64,000 nucleotides of DNA from Paramecium octaurelia. Its lineage: Eukaryota > Ciliophora > Oligohymenophorea > Peniculida > Parameciidae. Under the pieces are notes generated by a model. It was not told the DNA's origin. It saw only the letters and a program-made list of their open reading frames with translations, and did no database searches. Shown here one piece after another: positions 23,617 through 36,928 of the stretch. The stretch lies in NCBI GenBank assembly GCA_905182995.1, contig CAJJDP010000027.1, positions 494,066 to 558,065 of the forward strand. The letters are read 5' to 3'. Every line of letters begins with the position of its first letter. The first letter of the stretch is position 1. The position numbers and the translations under genes were made by a program.

Positions 23617-24574
23617 TCAATTAACATCTGAAAGAGGAAGTAGTTTACTTTTAATGAATTCATAACTTGCCCATGCAGTAGCTCCAGACATAGTCTGCAT
23701 GCATAATCTTGGTAGCAATCCTTTATAGAAACCAAGATAACCCTCTTCTTTCAATATTGTTTTTATAGTTCCAAAGAAAGTATTATATTTGACTTAGGAG
23801 GAGTTAAGATGCCAACTCTAAGTCTGCAACTTGGTTTTGACAACATCCAATGGATTCATAACACAAACAGCTGCGCATCCTGCCAAAGCTGCACAACAGA
23901 AGTGGCTAACAAAATTATGTTCTGATTTCTTAAACATTAAAGTCTTGGTAGTTTCATTGGCAGCAAAAAATATGGCCTAATATGGAGCTGACATTAACTA
24001 AATTGAATTATCTAAAGTACATAAGTAATCGGAAAACTCCGATAAAATGCAATCAGTCCTTCTTACTTTAAGATTGTTTTCACTGTTCTCTTGAAAGTCT
24101 TCTCTTAGATTTGCTATCTTTATTTTATAACTTAATTTTAATAAAAGAGATACCATCAAATGGTACCATAATTAGATCGTGCCATAGAGTTGATACAGCT
24201 CCAATCAAAGCAAAGGCTTAAGGATGGATATTTTCATCATTGACATCCAGGAGAGTTTTCAAAATCTTGAATATCCCAATTACTTATACCTCATAACTAC
24301 TGAAATAAAATGCATGAGCTGGCATACAACCTGCTGTGACTGCTCCATAACCATTAAAGAATGTCTTTAATCCTTATTTCCTAAAATTCCAATTTGTTCA
24401 TACCTCAAAGACGAAACTGTCTACGAGAACTTCGAATCAGGGAGTACTTAAAGATGAGTCTAGTTGATATAGTTTAGAGAGTACTTTCACATTATCCAAT
24501 GGTAACATTGATACATGTTCAATTAATCCTGCTAAGCAACCAGCTTAAAATTTTCTTAAATTAATACCAATCAT
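23617..24574 (-). CDS. Mitochondrial carrier (SLC25) family protein
   Basis: 279 residues, five introns (24460-24484, 24381-24403, 24266-24289, 24131-24153, 23998-24020). Three repeats each carry the PxDx[KR] signature: MLPLDNVK, MVPFDVIKQR and MNPLDVVKTK, followed by the G...FYKG-type second halves (LKTFFNGYGAVTAGCMPAHA, LIAFYRSFPITY, YLGFYKGLLPRL). Repeat 1 and 3 resemble the mitoferrin branch, with GCMPAHAFYFSSYE, but the substrate cannot be fixed from sequence alone. Located in the inner mitochondrial membrane by family. Confidence 0.93.
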
Positions 24575-24718
24575 GTGTACTTTAAGTGGAGTGTTTTCAG
24601 ATCTTTTTTCCCAATCCTCAATTTCCATCATAAATTAATATTAAAAAGGATAAAATTTTATTATTATTTTCTCCAATTTAAAATGAACATGAATCATATT
24701 TTTCATATAAACAATCAA

Positions 24719-25524
24719 TCACATAGTTATAAAATAATAGAAGAACACTATGCCAACAAAATAAACGACCAAAACTACCAAATTAAATAATTGATTAATA
24801 CTTTTGATAATATTTATTTTTGTATTGCTAAAAATCTATTTAAGTTTTGGGAATCCCAAATAATTACAATAAGAATGAAGCAATATTACACTTATCAAAG
24901 AGCGAGTCTTCAGAAATACAGTTGCAGCATAAAATCCAAATATGAATGTGAACATTAAAATGAATACTATTAAAATAATCTATGAAATTACAGGTTGTAA
25001 AAAGTGCTTTGGTGAAACATGCCTTAAAATCTCTAAATTTATTTGCTTCCTTGTTGTACATACTCCTAAATTTTCTTTCCTTTCTGAAAAATGAGAAGAA
25101 TTTATGAAAATGAGCAAGAGAAAATAAAATTGAAGTTATTAAACGAAAGTCACTCTAATCTTCTATATTTTAATAAAAAAGTGCCCTAAATGTAATCTCC
25201 TCTAAAAGTGGGGCCTATCTCATTAACTAAGTATAATACCAACAATATTCTTATCAACATTCTATCGTCAAAAACTTGATTTTGATTAAATCTATTTACA
25301 AAGTTTTCCTTTAGGAGTAATTTATCCAAAATTTGATTGTATATTGGACCCAAGAATAAAAAAGTATTGCAAATCAATGGGAATAAGATTGAATTTAAAT
25401 CTACTTTTATGTGAATGCATTCCACTATGGATGAACAATTGCCAATTATATATCTTTGAATTAATATCATCAATAACACTGAAGTAGCCACGCTTAAGGT
25501 CTTGAGTTTAGCATTGGCACTCAT
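24719..25524 (-). CDS. RCE1: CAAX prenyl protease 2 (RCE1 type)
   Basis: 251 residues, two introns (25215-25239, 24967-24991). Hydrophobic throughout. The catalytic motifs appear only after splicing: APLLEEITFRALF (EExxxR), FSLAHFHKF (second motif with His), and LLHSYCNYLGFP (third motif HxxxN). These define the CPBP/RCE1 glutamate-type intramembrane endoprotease that removes the -AAX residues from prenylated CAAX proteins in the ER. About eight TM helices. Length is a little below yeast Rce1 (315 residues). Confidence 0.9.
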
Positions 25525-25674
25525 TTTTAAATATCTTTTTATTTATTTCCAGACATAGACGCTTGAAATAAACATAATAGTGTATAGTAAAGGTATTTGC
25601 ATTAAATAATTATATGTATTTATATTATTAAAATTAATAACAAGTTTTTATACAAATCAAAATAGATACTATTA

Positions 25675-26511
25675 TCACAATTAATCATTAAGTTCTGTTA
25701 TTTGATTATATCTCCATTAATTAATAAATATCGAATTCACGATCAATGCAATCGAGCATGCTAATTCAAGAAAAACTGTAAAATTATAAAATGAGAATGA
25801 ACACTCCATTTATCCCTAAAGATCAATCACATTTTACCTTCATTTTCTCCTCTATCGAAAATTCTTCCTATAAATTGCATAAATTGTAATTATTTATCTG
25901 TGAAGCTTTGATCGACACATAATCAAAATAAGCAGATATCAACTAATATGTTAAAACATCAATATACTAACAAAACAGAAAATGCTATTCCTATTTAAAA
26001 ACTAAGTTCTCCATACTTCTTATTTGATTTTCGCAAGGCATAGATTCCAATTAGCACACTCGAGATAGAAAGCAATATGAAACATAATCTAACTTCTGAA
26101 ACAGCTATTTCCCAAGGACATTCAATCTATAATCAATGAAATGTGAAATACAATTGCACTGGCTTAAAGGTCTTGTTTCACTTTCAAAAATATTTCTGAT
26201 CTTATTGGACCACTTATGGTTTTACAATTCATGGTCCTTCTCATTTCAACGCAAATGTAATGGCCTCCTGTAATGATTAAATCAAGTTCATACTATTATT
26301 TGCAGATTCAATTTCACAAGTCCACTTATCATCAGAGCCAATAATGCTGTAAAATAGTAAAATTAATAATAATCCCTAAGATTCTTTTGTTTTATTTTAC
26401 TAGTGCAACCAAATTTAGGATCAAGCTCCTCTTGGTATTTCCATCACTTTCGTACAATAATTTCTTGGCTTACCAAATTTCTTTGTTTGTTTTTGCCTAT
26501 ATATCCAACAT
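25675..26511 (-). CDS. Four-TM protein, claudin/PMP22-like
   Basis: 237 residues, five introns of 22-26 nt. Topology by eye: cytosolic N terminus, TM1 (LGLLLILLFYSIIG), an extracellular loop with DKWTC, YICVEMRRTMNC and DLQASAI, TM2 (RLCFILLSISSVLIGIYAL), TM3 (IGIAFSVLLVLISAYF), a second loop with CNLQ and CSFSF, and TM4 (LELACSIALIVNSIFI). The W...C...C spacing and the DLQA block in loop 1 resemble the claudin/PMP22 superfamily; the match is suggestive, not proven. Confidence 0.68.
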
Positions 26512-26781
26512 ATTAAATACGTGTATAAATTAATAATTATTTCTAACAACATATAACTATTACAATATATGTTGGTTTACTTAAATTAGTAGTCCTTCAA
26601 TAAGTATTTCCTGTATTGATGAAAATAGAAAATACGATTTTGACTTTTCTTATTCATTAAATATCTATCAAAGTTTATGGAGTATGAGAATTCTTGTTTA
26701 TTGTTTAAATTAAATTTGTATAATGCTTTAGTTAATTAAAAAAATGGATAAGTAAAATAATAATTAAATTATTTATAAGCG

Positions 26782-29700
26782 ATGATTTAAAATAATTATG
26801 GCTCTTTCTTGTTTATTTTAGTGCTTCTGTTTTTTATTTATCATACTATGAGGTCATAAAAGAAAAAAAGTAAATTAAAATTAATTAAAATCATAATTGA
26901 TACTTACAAATATATTTATCCGACCATGTTCAAAAGTCTTATACCAATTAAACTATTTTACACTTCTGAATTTTACCGGATTTACAATAAAATTAGTAGG
27001 AATAAATCTTTAAGCTTGTTTTTGATACTGATTTCTTAATCATAGATATACTATTTAATATGCCATCCCTTTTCTAAGCTTTTTCAAATATATGCAAAAC
27101 CCCTTTTTTTGTTTAACAAATTCTTTTAGAATATCAAGTATCAAATTTACTTATTAATAGTCTTGACTTTCAATATGGTAACACTGAAATATGGTCTGAA
27201 CTTTTCTTGATTATAATGTTGGCTTTGCAATTATTATATTTTTTGTGTTTTATCCATCTTTACTATTGTTAAAGAATTAAAGTTAGAAATCAGCTCTTGA
27301 AGAAATAGTTTTAGTCACTATAGTAACGGGACTCAGAAGTATCAGTCTCTTTATTTTAGAATGAATCAAATAGTGCAATCAATCTGATTTAAGTATCTGA
27401 AATTTATATATCATTTGGAACAAAGATTTACAAATAATTGTTTCATTATCCAATTATTCAATTGGCCTTCCGAAAAATGTTCACATTATCAAACTAAAGT
27501 AAACATAAGATTATAAATTTAGATTCTGATTTGAATTCTTATTAAATTTTAGTATTAATCATCACCTACTTAGTATTCTCACTTAATATCTTATTCTATA
27601 TTCTGAACGAAACTCATAACATCCAATACTCATTCAAAAAGGTAGATTATCTATCCCGTTTTTATTCATCTGGCACTCTGCTGCAATCATTGACAATAGA
27701 AACCATGATAATTGTGGTTTCTATTTTAGATAATTTAGGAATTGATGAGATGGCCACTTTGATGATTCAAATAGCCCTGCTTACTCTAATTTTAACATTA
27801 TCTTATAATAGCCCATAATATTAAGAAGAAATGGTTAATAAAATTCAGATCTAATCTTTTTCCCTTTATTTAGCCATTATTTTGTGTATACTCATATTCG
27901 CAGAAGGACTTCACTAGGAATTTTCGGAATTGATTCTGATTATACTTCCATTTGTATTTGAGATTTCTAAGTTAATATTTAGGAAATAGGAGAACAAGAC
28001 CCAGAATTTAAGTTACGAAAATAAGAATTTCGATTGTTTGATGATGAACATTTATAATCAATGCTAAGAAACTCTAGGCAGAAATGGAATATTGTTAAAT
28101 GAAAGCAAATAACAATTAACAAATAATTTAAATCTTTACTCATTTTCCACCAACCATTTAATTAATTGTGAAAATGCAATCAATTGTTTTTGTTGTTGTT
28201 ACAAAAAGCAAGATGATCGCTTTACTTCTCGATCATAATTTAAACAATACGTAAAGGAATTAATAAGATTCCATTACGAATTAAAATTATTGAGTTTGAA
28301 CAAAAATAATTCTTAACAATATCTGAAAAGCTACTTTTATTATATCCTATACATATCAAAAGTGATTAAGTAACCTACTAAGGCATTCCATGAGATAATC
28401 AAATTGAAGAATAATATGTATTCTGGTATGAACCTCTTGAATCAAATGTTCACAAATTCAATTGAAAATCTGGTCAAACAGGATTTTTTAATGATGATTG
28501 AAAACAAAAACATTACCAATCAAAAATATGATTGCTTTAAAGTCTTTAATTACATTCAGTCAATAAATTAATGGAAGGAAAAGTTTGGATAAATCCTATA
28601 GATGTAAAAATAGTGGTACATGACTCTATTAAACAAAAATCTTACCTAACTTATAATTGATGGTATGCACTTGTAAAATTTAATCTCTGCTTAAGAACAA
28701 TAACTCAAACTACTTTTTAGTTAAAACCCACTTTCCTAATAATGTCAAGTCTTAATCCATCTATTTTATAAGTACATAAACTTCAATAGGAGAAAGATTG
28801 AAATTCCCGCATTAGATTCTTCCCTTGCTTATAAATTTTCAAATTCAATAAATGGAATCTTGTTTCATAAAGAAGCGAGTCTTGTCTATTTAACATTATT
28901 AGATACTAAAGGGATCATCAAAAATTACACTAAAACATTTAGAGATGCTCTATGTACAATAGATAGTGAAATAATGAATAATTCCATCAATAATTTCATT
29001 CCAGATATTATAGCAGAAGTGCATGATCAATATTTAGACAACTTTGTTGAGAGAGGCAGAATCAATATAATGAAATCGGACAGAAGATTTCTGTTGGTCA
29101 AAAATAAATTAGGGTTTATATTTCCAATAATAGCCAAAGTTAGATTGGAGACAGATTTGGGATCGGATTTTGGTTCATCTGCACTTATACTTCCTACCTA
29201 TCAAAATTATCATTACATCATGTTGAATAAACATGGTTTAATGGAAGAGATTAGTGATAAATTATACAATGAAGTTATCTCTCCAATTCTTTGCATTGAT
29301 CTTAAAGATCTCAAATCTTTGGATTGTCTCAAACTAATACCAAAGTTGATAAAAAGTTGGAAATCACTAAATTAGACTAATGTTTTGGACTAGGAACTGA
29401 AAGAACCAACTCAATCATATATTGTAATTCCGAAGAAAAGAAAAAAATAACAAATACTGTTATCCTCATACGTGAAAGAGAAGAAATAAACCATTTATGA
29501 TTTCTTAAAAGGTTAGGATCTAGTTAATGAGAAATATTTTGACAACTTCAAAGAGATGTATATGTTTAGAATTACATTCAAAATTGTTGAGTTTTATACA
29601 TTTTAGGAAACGTAAGCAACATTTTTAATTTTAGGATTTATTGTATTGAGATTTAAACAATTAAACCTGTTCGTGAATCGCAAAGAATGGAAATATTTGA

Positions 29701-32171
29701 AAAATTGATAGAAAAATCAGAGTATGCGAATCTCAGTAGAAAATTCATAAAACTAAATTAAGAGAAAATGGATTTCAAGAAGTTAAAAACTAAAAAGTTA
29801 GAAGTAACTAATTAAAAGGAATCACTAGGGTTCATATCCTTTTAACCTGAAATTTATAATTTGGACACCTCAAAATTAATAGAAGATGATTATATGATTA
29901 GGTAGAAGGAAATGCAAATTCATTTGACTAATCCTCTATATATTTTAGAAGTAAATCTTAAATTAATATAAGATAGAAGAATATTAAAATCTAATTAGTT
30001 AACCAAATAGCCAAGATAAGAAAATATCAGATCAATAGACATTTCGAATGAAATCATCAATTGGGCCTAGCTTTGGTGCTTTGAATCACTTTGGTAGCAA
30101 TTTCTCAAATGGGGTTAGTTAAGTCTTTGGGTCTGATTAAAATAAACTCATTGTACACTCCAGTGCAATATTGGAGGCATTGAATGAAAATAAAGAATCA
30201 ATAAAATCCAAGAATTCCGATGAAGTCATGGGATCAATAGATAATTTTCTATTTGATGCGGATTAGATGAACTCTATATCCTCGTCATAAATCAGTGATA
30301 TCAAAGTCAAGAAAACCCAATTGAAACACAACTTGTTTGATGAACAGACTAAGCAGCATTGGACTATACGCATTATTAATTTGATGACATTTACTCTGCT
30401 TATCATCTTTAACATTTTCTACTATTATGTCTTGAATTAAGAAAATAAGGTAAAGTATAATAATTTACATTTTGTAGATAATAGACTCAGCACTATAAAC
30501 ATACAGGTTGTCAAACAATTTTTAAGTATAGCTAAATAATTTCATTCTGACCTTCAATTATTCGAATACAAATAGATTCAATCATTCTCAATACATGAAA
30601 TTTTGTGCCAGTCGTTTTTAGAATGACATAGCTAAACTCTAATACTATTCCCCTAATATAGAAAATAATTCAAGTAATAATAATTAATTTAATATTAAGT
30701 TCAATATCTATAGATTAGCGAATTTGAAAACATTACAAATCTGAGTCTGTTTTATTCTTTGGGATATTTCTCTTAATATTTACTCTCGCAATCAAATTGT
30801 TCTAATTAGGAGTATTTTTTAGAATTGATAGCCAGAAATTTCATAACAATAAGTACTTCAAATTCTGTATTAAATGCAACGGTCATCAAAGACGGAGTAG
30901 ATTAATTTAGGAATGCTTAACAATAAACAAAATTATCGTTTTATTTTACTCTGATATCACTTTGCATTGCATTTTTGTTTTACCTCATTCTTTTGATCGT
31001 TATTAACAAAGCTAAATAGAAGATAATTAAATTGTTCAATACTATTTCAAAGACCCAATTGAGTTGTTTAATTGATTAGATTTCAGTAGTTGTACATTTT
31101 TTGGATAAGATTGACTTCATTAATGAAGAAACTACTGAACATCAATTTGAATAAATAAAGTCAAAAATTGCTTCTACTCCAAGGATCAAAATCAATGCTC
31201 CCTAAAAAAGATAATCTTTGAAAGTGAAATAAAACAAAGCGAAAGAAAACAGTAAAAGTTTTTTTTATTTTAGATTCTAGCTGCTCTTATTTATTTGATT
31301 TACTCTGCGTTATTATTACTTTGTTACTTTATTATCTCTTCGTAGTACATAGGCTCTCAAATTTATTAAAATTCATTTGAAGAAGATACAATATATTCAT
31401 TCAGATAATTACTACTCTACAAATCATCCCAATCCTTTTTGTTATAACAGAAGAGCTTCTAGAAGCTTCTAATTAAATATGTGTAGATAGGAAAGGAAGA
31501 GATGCTTTTTTTAAATCAATGTAACATTATTTAATTAATGAATAGGGGATGAGGCATTAAAGTTCATGGAAGGACAATTAGATGTTCTTTAGAGTTTCAT
31601 TCAAAGATTGAATGATTAAAAATCATTTTAAAATGAAATCTTCACAAATACAATAAAGAAGAATGCCTGTTAAGCCTTTTAGTTTACTATTGTGAATACT
31701 ACTGACGATAGAGAGTTTTTCAACGAGGCCATCTGCAAAAACCTTGATAGTCTGGCATCAGGTTTAACAATTTAATTAGTTGCTATGTAACAAACTTTAT
31801 AATAATTCTATTCGATGAATAAATTGAATAATAAACAATTCAAATCCTATTTGTCAAACATGGAGACGAATTCAACCTTAGAAAATGATATCATTAGTGT
31901 GCTTTACACGTCTCATGTTTTGGCATTGCTGCATGATTTCGTGGCTCAAGAAGGCCAATAGGAATTATATTTTAATTATATAGTGCATACTATCAGATTC
32001 ATATTTGGATTATTGGTTTACCTTGTTTTAATTATTATAAGCAACAGGAATATAAGGTTGTACTTGCATAAAGAATTGATTAGGACGAAGCAGTTGTTTT
32101 TGCTGATACCCTTGGAAATATTGTGCGAGAATGCAAATGTTTTATAACAATTAATAAGAAACTAGAAATGA
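26782..32171 (+). CDS. Giant multi-TM protein with PAS-like domain
   Basis: 1750 residues, six introns (27138-27160, 29612-29634, 29951-29972, 30611-30631, 31258-31280, 31521-31545). N-terminal ~450 residues hold about nine hydrophobic helices (for example SFLFILVLLFFIYHT, LIIMLALQLLYFLCFI, LITYLVFSLNILFYIL). A cytosolic stretch with CNCFCCCYKK-like Cys follows, then a PAS-like domain around 28860-29150 (LLDTKGIIKNYTKTFRDAL, IPDIIAEVHDQYLDNFVERG). The C-terminal third has four or more further helices separating charged loops. This architecture is a large ciliate-specific family of unknown function; a membrane sensor is an inference. Start ATG 26782 gives an immediate TM helix; an alternative spliced start at 26745 reads poorly. 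Confidence 0.85.
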
Positions 32172-32221
32172 GATGTCATTATTATATATTATAAATATTT
32201 ATATTTACAAGTTACTTTAAA

Positions 32222-32962
32222 ATGTCAAATTAAGTATCTATATCAGTTAAAGAATTGAGAGTCATAAAAACTCCAATTGCCAATGATTTTAGTAGTTTTA
32301 GAGATTTATAAAGGCTCCCAATAACTAAATCTAATTTTAAAAGAACTTATCTAAAAGGTGCTTCGCATAGGGTAAAATCATTGAAGGAAGAAAATCAATT
32401 TGCAGAGGCTCACAAGAGATAGGGGAATGAGAAGTTATTCAAATTCAACAGATAAGATCAATTATTGAACATTAGAAATATGCATTTGCATAAATTAGCT
32501 CCTATAAATACGGAGCCTTATGTTGATGAAAATAATAAAATTTAAAACAAATAAAAAATAAGGAACGCAGAACCAAATAATTTAAACTTAAAACTGATAA
32601 CCAATTCAATTAATTAGACTATGGAATTAGTCTACAACCCTCAACCGATCATCAAAAAATCAATAAGATTTCCCTTATAGAATGCGACTCAAAAGACAGA
32701 ATTTCAAAACTCATTGTTAGTCACGTAAGTAACTCATTCAGGCCTGAATTCTCCAAAAGAAACATAAAAGAAAAAGGTTGAATTGTCAATTCTGAAACCT
32801 TCACAAAAGAAATGTCTCAAAGATATCTTTATAGATTCCATCCAAACTACTAGTTATGGTTCCATTCGTATGGATACCATAGAAACCAAATACATATCTC
32901 CTAAACCAAATGTAACTACATCTTTGGATAGCACAAAAAAAATATTGAAGTAATATTTATGA
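32222..32962 (+). CDS. Uncharacterised basic protein
   Basis: 246 residues, intronless. Lys/Asn/Ser/Thr-rich, with blocks such as LYKGASHRVKSLKEENQF and SILKPSQKKCLKDIF, no domain recognised. It ends QYL-TGA at 32960-32962, 34 bp before the next same-strand ATG. The end reads KKILKQYL; a splice joining it to the next gene would need a 69-nt intron, so two genes are preferred. Confidence 0.65.
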
Positions 32963-32996
32963 AGAATTTTATTAATATTAATTTGTCTGTTGTTAT

Positions 32997-33974
32997 ATGT
33001 TTTCAAAAACCAACTAAGTGTCTCCAATCAGAACTCAATCTCCTGTCATTGCTCATAAACACTCAAATCCAAACAATTCTACTTAAGCACAATCTTATTA
33101 TACTTCATCCAAAACCACACCTCTGAAAATGCAAGAATAAAAATTTGAAATCATTCAATAAGGAGCAACCATCCCAACCCAACCGTAAACATCACCAGAA
33201 AAAATTAAGATACTCAATCATGACTTTGAATTGCAAGTCTTAAAAAATGAAATCACCTTCAAAGAATAAAAAATAGTCTCCTTAGAAAAAGCCTTGGAGT
33301 TAGCAAATGAAGATAGAACTAGATTACGCTCTGTTTTAGAGTAGAAATCCATTTTATGCGTCAATAAGGAGAGGGAAATAGCAAAGTTATTAGCTACCAT
33401 TCATTAATTGGAATTCAAGAGGAATGAGAATTAAATAATCAAAGAACTTTAAACCTAGATCGATACTTTAAAATAGTTCATTTAAGAGAATGCCTTAAAT
33501 AGACAAAGCATTAAGTAAGAAGATACGACTAGTCTCAAAAATAAATTAACTACTACTTAAGATTAACTCGCTTAATCCATCAGGTAAAACGAATCACTCT
33601 AACAGTATGTAAGTGACCTTATGAAACAAAATAAGGAATTGTCTCAAAAGTATTAAGAAAAATTTTTGGAATGGCAATAATTGCAGATGTAATTCAACTA
33701 ACCTTCAAATTATCAATCTGAAATAAAAGAAAGTGAATAACCTGACATTCAAAAAAATACATTGAATTACAATTACAATTCCTCTGTAAAGTAGTAGAGT
33801 TAGTTTGATTAACAGAATGAAATTTTAAAATTCCTATCACAGATTAAACAATAATACTTGGAAGAATCACCAAAGAGAGACATTGATGACCAAGAATAAA
33901 TAAATGTTTATAGACCAATTTACAGTTTTCAATCCACCGAAGATATCAATAAAACAGAAAGATTAAATAAGTGA
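32997..33974 (+). CDS. Coiled-coil protein
   Basis: 325 residues, intronless. A Ser/Thr/Pro/Gln-rich head (~60 residues) leads into a long coiled coil from about residue 70 (FELQVLKNEITFKEQKIV, LEKALELANEDRTRL) to about 240, then a Gln/Asn-rich tail ending TERLNK. No family recognised. 34 bp after the preceding gene; convergent with the RING gene, with 34 bp between stops. Confidence 0.75.
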
Positions 33975-34008
33975 ATCTATTATATTAGTAACTATATATA
34001 TAATTATA

Positions 34009-34548
34009 TCAATTGATTTTTGCTCTACAAACTGGACAAGAATTATTAAGCTTTAACCATTATGTCAAGCAATCTTTGTGAAAGTTGTGAGAACAACTCA
34101 TTTCTAACTCTGTCTCATCCTACATAAAGTCCTCTTGACATATATAGCAAGTTTATGATTAATCTTCAATCATTGCCACATGTTCCCTTAAACTACTTAT
34201 TTAGGACTCAGTAGCTCCTTACTATTGTTCTTCTAAGAAAATTAAATTCTCTGTAAAATGAGCTAGAATATTTAGAAAATCTGAGATTTCACTAAGGTTC
34301 TATGCCCAACTAGATAATGCCCTTGATTATTAAGCCTCTGGAGATACGTAGATCTCAAAAGAACGTAATTCTGTATCGTTAATATCCTATTCCATTTATT
34401 CTAATGGACTATCGCATAATATGCAATATTCCTGATGATCTTCATCTTAATTATAAGTTCTCTAAATTATCTCCATTTTACAAAGATGACACCAATAATT
34501 TTCAAAATGATTTCTCCCTTCAAACACACTTCTTAAAACTTAAAACAT
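34009..34548 (-). CDS. RING-H2 zinc finger protein, probable E3 ubiquitin ligase
   Basis: 179 residues, intronless. The C terminus is a full RING-H2: CYICQEDF, then C-S-H-N-F-H, KDCLTQWL and CPVCRAKI, so all eight zinc ligands are present (C3H2C3). The N terminus has a CxxC pair repeated (YWCHLCKM and YCILCDSPLEQ), the zinc-ribbon that marks RNF126/RNF115/RING1-type ligases. Such proteins hand ubiquitin from an E2 to a substrate. No TM helix, so soluble. Confidence 0.9.
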
Positions 34549-34926
34549 TTCGTTAATTTATAAATTTTAATAATTTCAAGATTTCAGAAACCTTAATAGG
34601 AACAATTCTATATGATCAATTAACTCTTTTTACCATTAAATTAGATTAGATCATTTAAAATAAACCCCTTGCTCTTATTGTTCTAATATTTTTATTTTAA
34701 TCTTATGAAATATTCCTATAAATAATATTACATGCCAAAATATTATCAACATATATATGTATTTCAAACATAATCTCAATAAATATATGTTAAACAATAA
34801 AAGATGTTTTATATTAAATTTAAATAAATAAAATATTTTATACAAAGTGAGAATGTGCTTTTAAGTTAATTTTGATTCGAAACACGTAAATGTTAATTAA
34901 TAAACAATAAGAGGACTTACAAAAGA
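34549..34926. other. Divergent intergenic region
   Basis: 378 bp between the 5' ends of two divergent genes, about 80% A+T, with runs such as TATATATG; presumably both promoters. No RNA gene or repeat seen. Confidence 0.5.
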
Positions 34927-36751
34927 ATGTCTATTTTCTATTAATCATTTATATTCACATATACTTTAACAATTTTAGTATTGTCCATTTTTGCCTGGAA
35001 TGTTATAATTTCATAATTATCAATTAGTAATATAGTGATCTCACAAAGCCTTATGTTGACAGAATATAGAATTGGGAATTGGACCCAATTTATGAAGTTT
35101 ATAAATAAGACATTTGCGAATCTGATTCAGATGACTTCTTTAAACTGTAGTAGGGATAAACATATTATACTAAATGGACAAATTCAAATTAAGTATTTTC
35201 CCTTTGCATAAGAAGATTAAAAGATTACAACTTCGTACAGAGTAAGGCTTAACTAATTAATATAGAATATCAGATATACCCTAAATGTTTAGATACTGAG
35301 GAATTATGCGGTGGAGTATATGTTTAGAATAAGTATTGTGCACCAAAAGGATAGTGTCCAATTAATAGTATGCTATTTGTAACTGGAGATGGTAAGATAG
35401 ATTAATATTGCAAGAGTTGAAGAAGGTTGATTAAACGAAATACACAACTCAGTTGTAAATAAATGATAACTTTTACTTGGTAACATCAACCTTGGCTGAG
35501 AGTCTGCCAATAAATCAACTTGAAATCTATGGGACATCTCCTTGTGTTGTTAGTTAATTTACAAATTACGATACTATCTTTTCTAATGCATTTTGTGAGA
35601 ATGATACAGCCTACACTCTTTTGAATCAAATTGATGAAATGACATTTGCAACTTCAAATGGGTTTACTTCCAATACTGCTGACAAGTATACAATTTAATA
35701 TCATTTTAGAGTTGGTATATATTCTCGTAGTTACACCTAATTTAATATTGAATGTAGACAGTAGAATCTAATTACGTGGGGGATCAGAACTCTAAAAGAC
35801 AGTGATGCCATTTATCCTGTTCTATCAATACTAATGATAACTAGTATAATTCACTTTGGATTGGTTGGATTTGTCTAGTCTTTGTATTACTTTATGTAAG
35901 TTCAATATTAAGCCCCAACAAACAAAAGTGTTCATTAAGGATTGTTACTAGTCAAAATATTCATCTAGTATTTTCATTCAGCAATGATTACCTTGGCTTT
36001 TGGGTTGTGGATAGATATCAAATTATTTCTACAAATATCATACGATTTGAATTGCAGTGACACATAAACAGATACCTTCATAAGTAACGAATTAGATAAC
36101 ATTGATAAATAATGGAAATTAAGCTTTATTATGTTTTTGTTGTTTGTAGCCTTCGCTTTACTTGAGTGTACTGCATTCTCTATTTGTTTGGATAAGAAAC
36201 TTAAAAAAAAGATAGAACCAAAATATAGATAGATCACATTCTCAACTGTCAATCAATCTCAATTAGGAACCAAATCGGATAATTCTAATTTATATATGTA
36301 TTTTAAACCCTAATTCAATTTGCAATAAGAACTAAATCTATAATAAGAATTGGGTGCTAAATAGATTGATTAATTGGAATTTCCAAATTAAATTTTAGAG
36401 AACTAATAGCAATTCAATAATAATGAACCATCTATTTCGATGAAACAGTCTAATTCAATTGATCCATCCCTTTAATAGTCAATTCAAAGTCCCATTAAAT
36501 AGCAATCATTAGACAAATAACAATCATTAGATTAATAAAAAAACAGTCAAGCTCCGTATATGTAATAGATGCAACAAAAACCAAGTTAGCGATTGTAATA
36601 ATAAGGCTATACAATACCTCAACAATAAATTGATTTAGCTAACTTTTAATCTTAATAAGTTCCCATTCAGAAGCCTTCAATGAAGTATGATATTGATGAT
36701 CAAATTGATAGTGAAGAGTAGAATAATCGCACTTATCAAGTTCACAAATGA
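34927..36751 (+). CDS. Membrane protein with Cys-bearing outer domain and Gln-rich tail
   Basis: 589 residues, introns at 35242-35273 (32 nt) and 35392-35414. An N-terminal signal-anchor (TLTILVLSIFAWNVII) precedes an exposed domain with spaced cysteines (NCSRDK, CLDTEELCGGVY, KYCAPKGQC, SPCVVS). Then come about four TM helices (PVLSILMITSIIHFGLVGFV, MITLAFGLWIDIKLFL, FIMFLLFVAFALLE) and a ~200-residue Gln-rich cytosolic tail, most Gln being TAA/TAG. The layout resembles seven-helix/GOST-like or Wntless-like proteins with an N-terminal lumenal domain, but no family can be fixed. Confidence 0.78.
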
Positions 36752-36928
36752 ATTTATTCTCATATAAATAATATTTTAATTAGAATATCAATCAACTATA
36801 TTGAAATGAATACACCTATAATTTGCTAAGTAACTGATATGCACATTTAGTTATGATTGAGACTATCTATAATGTAAAATGGTTTAGATAGAGATTTTAA
36901 ATATAAATTGTGATATGTGAATAAAATT

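Noticed and set aside
32222-33974. Single gene joining the two + strand genes here
   Set aside because: It would need a 69-nt intron, about twice the normal maximum; two intronless genes 34 bp apart fit better.
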